NCBI GenBank assembly: GCA_037179385.1
Contig: CM074194.1
Location: 3,861,001-3,925,000 of the forward strand
Origin: Holothuria scabra
Taxonomy: Eukaryota; Echinodermata; Holothuroidea; Aspidochirotida; Holothuriidae
Direction: 5' to 3'
Length of the DNA stretch: 64,000 nucleotides
Part shown: positions 50,401 through 56,400 of the stretch, one piece after another
Numbering within the stretch: position 1 is the first letter of the stretch
Layout of the letters: every line of letters begins with the position of its first letter
Notes under the pieces: generated by a model
What the model was told of the DNA's origin: nothing
The model's input: only the letters and a program-made list of their open reading frames with translations
Databases searched by the model: none
Program-made: the position numbers and the translations under genes

Positions 50401-53400
50401 ATGATACTGGCTGTTTAGAAAAAGGACTCTCCCCTTAATTGTTGCTTCAAAATAAGTTTGGGTGGCTGCTCTTGACCTTTATCAACCACATCACCTATTT
50501 TAACCCAACATACAGTATACTTCCTGATAATTTTGTTTTAAATTGTTCAACTGCAGTCAAATTTAGACTTCATGTAGGATAGGCTTAAAATGTAACATGG
50601 TACTGTGTTTTGGTGATTTTCAATTTTTCCCCTTCTTTGCAGACAGCCAAAATTACTGTACACAGTAAAAAGGATGCTGCTAATGATTGGTAATAAAAAA
50701 GTGATGGTAAAAAGAAAAGTCCACTGAGTAAAACTTTATTTGCACAAGACACATGAAGAGAGACTACTGTACAGAAGTGCTCATGTTTATGTGAAGGATG
50801 TGGCTTGGCAGGACCCCACATCTTATGGTTTTTTTTTATCAAAGTGCTGTGGTGACTGTAAGTCATACTGCAAGTTTATGATAAATTTACACTAATTCAC
50901 TGTACTGATACTCTCAAAATTAAATTCCTGACTAGTCTGTCCCTAGACACCTCAGCTTATTGTCTACAGTTTTACAGACTGGGTGTGAGAACATGGAGTT
51001 TCTAGTTTTGAGCTACAACCCCCTAGTAAAAGCAAGGAACCCTTCTGATTGTCAAACCTATACAGTACATACTGTACATACATACTGTGCTGAAACAATA
51101 CAGCCTGGTTCCCAACAAGGCACTCTAGTGTACTACAAGGTTTTAGAGCTAAATAACAGATATTTGGCTGACCGTGTTCTGTACTGGAGGCTGAGAGAAA
51201 GTCATGTGCAACAGCACAGTCATATGGGGATAATTTTTGTGGGGAGGGCAAGAGCAAATTTTGCCCGAAGAATGGTACCCTTTATCTTTTTTTGCCCGAA
51301 TGGACAACTGTTTTTGCCAAAATTGGGAGGGCCAATGCCCCCCCTCTCCCTGCACCCTTGCCTTGTATGCCTATATCTGCAACAGTTTGTAAGTACTCTT
51401 TCACTATAGCCTACTGTATAAAATGATTGCTTTACAGTACTTGGTTTTAAACTCTACTGATGTAGGGCTACCTTTTTCTAATTTCCATTCATTTTCAACC
51501 AGTTTAAGTTTCAACATTGTAGGCTAAATGGTGACTCATTGGGCAATGTCCAATCTGAACAGTCTACTCCTAATAAACACTGACCAAGAATCTGTACTTA
51601 GTGTAAATGTGGTTTTTAAAAGTTCTATGATAGTTTACAAGTGATGTCAAATTTGCTTAGGAATTGTTTTCTAAATACCATAGCCTTCCTGATAAGGATG
51701 TAGTATGGGTGTGTTAAGTAGTACACTTTATTGGTGACTAAATCCTTCCATCAAAGGAAGCTACCTGTGTAAATCTACAGGTACAGGTCAGAAAGAAGTT
51801 CAATTCTGCAATGGAAGTAAGCTATAAAGTACAACATAAAGACAACATCAGAGAGTGCAAACCTCAAGAAAAAGTTTACACTTCACAGTATAAAACTTAA
51901 AAAGGAAGATCTGATTACTACTGTACAGTACAGTGGTAAGGCTGCCCCCCCCCCCCCCCCACCAACTTCCACTCCAAGGCAAATACACTCATACAAAAGC
52001 CATCCTGGATGAAAATTACCTCTCTGATTACTTCTCCTATCACAAGAAATTTGGAAATTTTCCTAGAGACCTGGAGTAAATTGTCAGAGAAAGTGGGTTC
52101 AAACTGTACCTGGTCTACTTGTCTGGGAAATTTCTCCCCAACCAAAATTCTGCACTGGACTTTGTACAGAATTTACAAATTATCAAGGGTGGAAATAAAT
52201 CAGGAAAACAGGAACTTCTTGCAGGAAAATTTTGGTATTTGGAGGGAAGTTTAAATAGTTTTTGAACATGCACAGATTGTGTAAAATATGATTCACCTGC
52301 CAGAGGAAAAATAATAATAAAAAAAAACGTGTCTTGAAGCCCTGCAACATACACAAATTATTCCACATATTATCAAATTATCTCAGATATCTTTTGTTGC
52401 ATTTCACAAGGATATGGTATTTCAGAATATAATGTAAGTCCTCCAAACAGAAGAAATACTGTGGTTCACTTTCTTCGCAGGTGGAAAAAATGTTCTGTTC
52501 TTAGGATGATAAATTTACTTCGCATTATCCAAAGCATTATCTAAATTTTCCTCCAAATGCTCAAATTTTCTGGGAAGGAGCCTCCAAGCCTCCCAACTTT
52601 TTCCTTCCATGGGATTACATTTTAAAAAGCATTCAGTTGTGAGGATTCATTGAAACCCTGAATCCCATCCCATCCCCTTTTCCTGAAGTTATAACATTGC
52701 ACAGAAACAACAGAAGTTATTTTACTGGTGCAGTGGTATAAAATATATTTGTCCTCCATTGAAAGTACAGTATTTGCACAGTATTACAGTATAAGTGACT
52801 GTAGTTAGATGAAGTTTTGCAGCTCCTTTTCCAACGAACTGGTTCAAGTTGAGCCAAGTTGGGCCAAGTTGGCGTTCTGGCTCACTGGCTACAGTAGTTT
52901 TCCATACTCCGTTGCTTACACTGAGCACCAAGCACAATTGCAGTATTACTGTACAAGAACTTCAAGAAGTCTATTAAACTGTTCAACTATTTCAATACAA
53001 TATATCCTCTGGGATAGTGGAAGGAAACCTGTAGTCCATACCATCCTCTTATCATCTACTCAGTGACTAAAACCTTAAAAGGAAACTTACCATTAGAAGA
53101 TGAATCTTCCTGAGTTTCTGAATCACCAATACCAGAGGTATCTCCATCACCATCAACACCACTAATATGGAAGACATCATCCAGGTCAAGAACTGCTGAA
53201 TCCCTCTCAGAGACAGCAGCATTATGCTGCATCACCATGTGATCCGGGTACTCTTCTTTCAAAAGCGACTTCAAAATATCAAGAACAAGCTTGAGACTCT
53301 TAAGGTACTGTGAGACAATGGGTGCAACTTTAGCATCAGGAGAGATGGAAGGAATTTCTCTTCGAAGTTTTCCAAATGCCAGGAGAGCATTCTTGTCATG

Positions 53401-56400
53401 TTCAACACGTTCCTTCAGATTACTGATAAGAGATGGTAGCTGGGGGTTAAGGCTACTCTCAATTGTGTTCAGAATCATTTTATTTTTAAACAACCTATCT
53501 TGAATCTGATCTTGTGTGAATTGCATCAGCATCTGATGATTATTGAATGATGAACGCTTGTGGACAAGAGTTTCTAATGTGATAGGTTTACTGTGAGTTA
53601 GACTGAGATTTTCCAGTTTGTGAATTCCACTCTTATAGGATGTAATGGTTCTTTCTAATTCCTGTTTCAGAGCATCATGCATATTCAATACTGACTGTCC
53701 CAATTTTACCAGGCCATGCTCACCAATACCTTCCATGGCCGATTCCATCAGATCTGCACGGCCCTGCAAGACCTTAACAATATCTGGGTCCACATACAAA
53801 ACAATCCGCAAAATATTTGTAATGGATTTTTGTATTTCTGCTTCCCGCTGTCCCAGTCCCCCGGAAGAACTGTCTGTTGTTGAAAGATACTTCACTATCT
53901 GGAAGACCATGCTCTCTACACCCAATTTGTCAATTGGAAAATTATCAGACTGAATAATGAAAAGTTTGGAATAAATACTCTCCAGCAATATGAGAGATGA
54001 TGGTATTTTGAGGATCAATGATGTAACTGGCATATCAGGAAGGATAGAGCCAACAGTATCATGACCCATCTGGTTCACAACTTGTGATGCATCTTGGTAT
54101 TTCTGCTTTTCAATGAGGAGGAGAACTTTCCTCAAGGCAAACCCTGGTGACATATCCATCAAGTCACCAAGGGGACTAGGTTCATTCTTGGCAAAGCTGT
54201 GAACCCATTGTTTGTCTTTCCAATTGTTAGGGAGAGCAGCTCCTCCACGTCCCCGGGAACGGCGACTCCTCACCCTAGGGCCACTCTGGTCAAAGCTCAT
54301 TTCGAGGAACTTCTGGAAGAATTTCACTTGCTGGCAATTTGTAGCCAATTGGCCAGAAGAAAATGACGATTGATCAGCTAAATAAAACAGCAATACCAGC
54401 TGAAAAAGAAATAAAATTATAAGAGTAATTACAATCACTTACAAGAAAGTGATGAGATGGAAGTCATTCATCTTAGAGTACAGTAAGTAAGTGTAAGCAT
54501 GAACATTTACAAACAGAATGTACTGTACACACAGCTCCTTTTAACATTGAGGTAATCATTTTGAATGGGCAAATTCATTAATTTAATGAACTGTAAAACA
54601 AACAGTATCCTGACGCAATGTTTCCATCAAGAGAGGGAGGTATGAGGTTTGCAACCATCCTCCAAAAGGGGAGAAGAATCTCCCCTTTTAATTACCATTT
54701 AAGGATAAAAAATGTCAGTATCATGGTTTGTTTTTAAGAGGAGGACACCTTTGCAGCAGTGCTTAAGCACATAACACATACTGTACGTACTGTAAATAAA
54801 TAGCCTTGAAAAACCCTTGAGATTACACCATAGGGACCTTGACACAAGCTTTTGCAACCCAGCAACTTTGGCAAAAGGCCCATTGGCACCATCAATTTGG
54901 ACTTAGCATTTGATGGTAATAAGTTCCCTATTACTTTTTTGAGTTTCTGGAAAAATCCCTGTGTAGCCATACTGTGGCAAATTGTTTCATAAATGACGCA
55001 CAAGTCTAGTCAATGAAGGCTGAATGTGACCTTGTACCTGTAATCATCTCCTTACAGTCACTAACTCCAGAAAGGAAGTTGATAGGTATGTATTGCTGAG
55101 TTCTATTAAAGTCCAAAAGGTTTTTCAAATTTGGCACTTCTGCCTGTTTGATTTGTTAGCACCCTTAGTGTGATCTACACTGATCTCTTTTGTACTGCAC
55201 ACATCCAACTGCCTAAGTTCTGGTCAAAGCAAATTCATACTGGAAACTTTGTATCAGAAAGTTCTGCTTAATTTTTGTGCCAATTATCTTATTTCTTAAC
55301 TTTCACTCAACACTAAATTGGTGTAGTACAGTATGTATTAAAATGTGTGCAAAACAGAGGAAAATCACTCCATTAAATTGGTGTGTTAAACTCTAAATCA
55401 TGGCCGCAAGATATTAATATTCAAGGCTCAATATACCTGTACTTTCCAGTATGGCAGCAAATAGCAGGTAAGTACTCTGTACAGGGTCAAAATACCAGAG
55501 GTTTGTGGGTCCACTGCAGCAGGAAATTTAACTTTCTCAAACCCATTGTTTCAACAGGATAAGGGCTGCTACTGTAACTAGCCCAAGTCTAGTTGAACTG
55601 TCTGTGTACAAACCTCTCCATGCAATGCAAGGGCCCTAACATCTATAGTCTAAATTGTGCAAGGTTAGAATTGTAAAGGCAGTCAGTTTTCAACCCTTCA
55701 ATTCTCACCCAAAACTACAATTCTAGTAGTCACAGAAATTTTCAATTGGCACAACTCTTTGAATGACAGCACATTTAAAAACATAGACTGTGGCTGGATG
55801 AGGATAAGTACTGCTGACTGCTAGTAATTTAAACACAGAGAAATTCATTGTGTGAGTGAAGAATATTAAAAACCACTCATCACTATGAAATTTTCTGTTA
55901 AGAATGCATCCCTATAGTTATGTGCGCAGATCACAGAGTAGCGTTGCGTGCATGTCAAACCTGCAATTACCCCACCATTTTGTCCTTGTGTGGAGTCAGC
56001 ATGTCTAGGCATAACAGTGTGAGAAGATTTTTGAACCTTATTACATTTTTGCATGAAGGCGCAAGGTTCAACCTTCTGTGACGTGACCGTAAGGTATTGT
56101 TGTGATGGCGCCATGTGATGATAATTTTGTGTGAAGCCCTCCATGGTGTGCAGCAACAGGTGATGTGTGACCTAGGCCTACACTTAAGGCAAAGTGGACT
56201 TTTAACTTGTCCAATTGAGGATGTTTCACTCTTCAGTCCAGTGCACAACTGTCTTTATAAGCTGGGCAAGCAAAGTTATAGAGACAAACCTAATGCCAAG
56301 TGGGAGGAAAACTGGAGAAAGAAAGTGTCCCAATCACAGATGGGAGAAAACTGCCTGAAATCTCAAAATACAGCAAATGAAAGCCATCTGTGCTTACCTT

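Larger units (their letters stand above)
42664..53090 (-). other. Intron 3 of host gene, 10.4 kb
   Basis: Holds two copies of TTAA family A (42908-43200, 43432-43744), a cluster of inverted CTGACAGAAAGAAGTA motifs (44670-45215), nested short elements (48018-48770), one long family B copy (50124-50482), a dispersed repeat (51221-51370) and a C16-type run (~51945-51961). No supported exon. Confidence 0.55.

Noticed and set aside
54378..54438. Apparent signal peptide before exon 3 (Ile/Leu/Phe-rich start at 54438)
   Set aside because: It is the translated pyrimidine tract of the intron. Phase from exon 2 requires the acceptor at 54378-54379.
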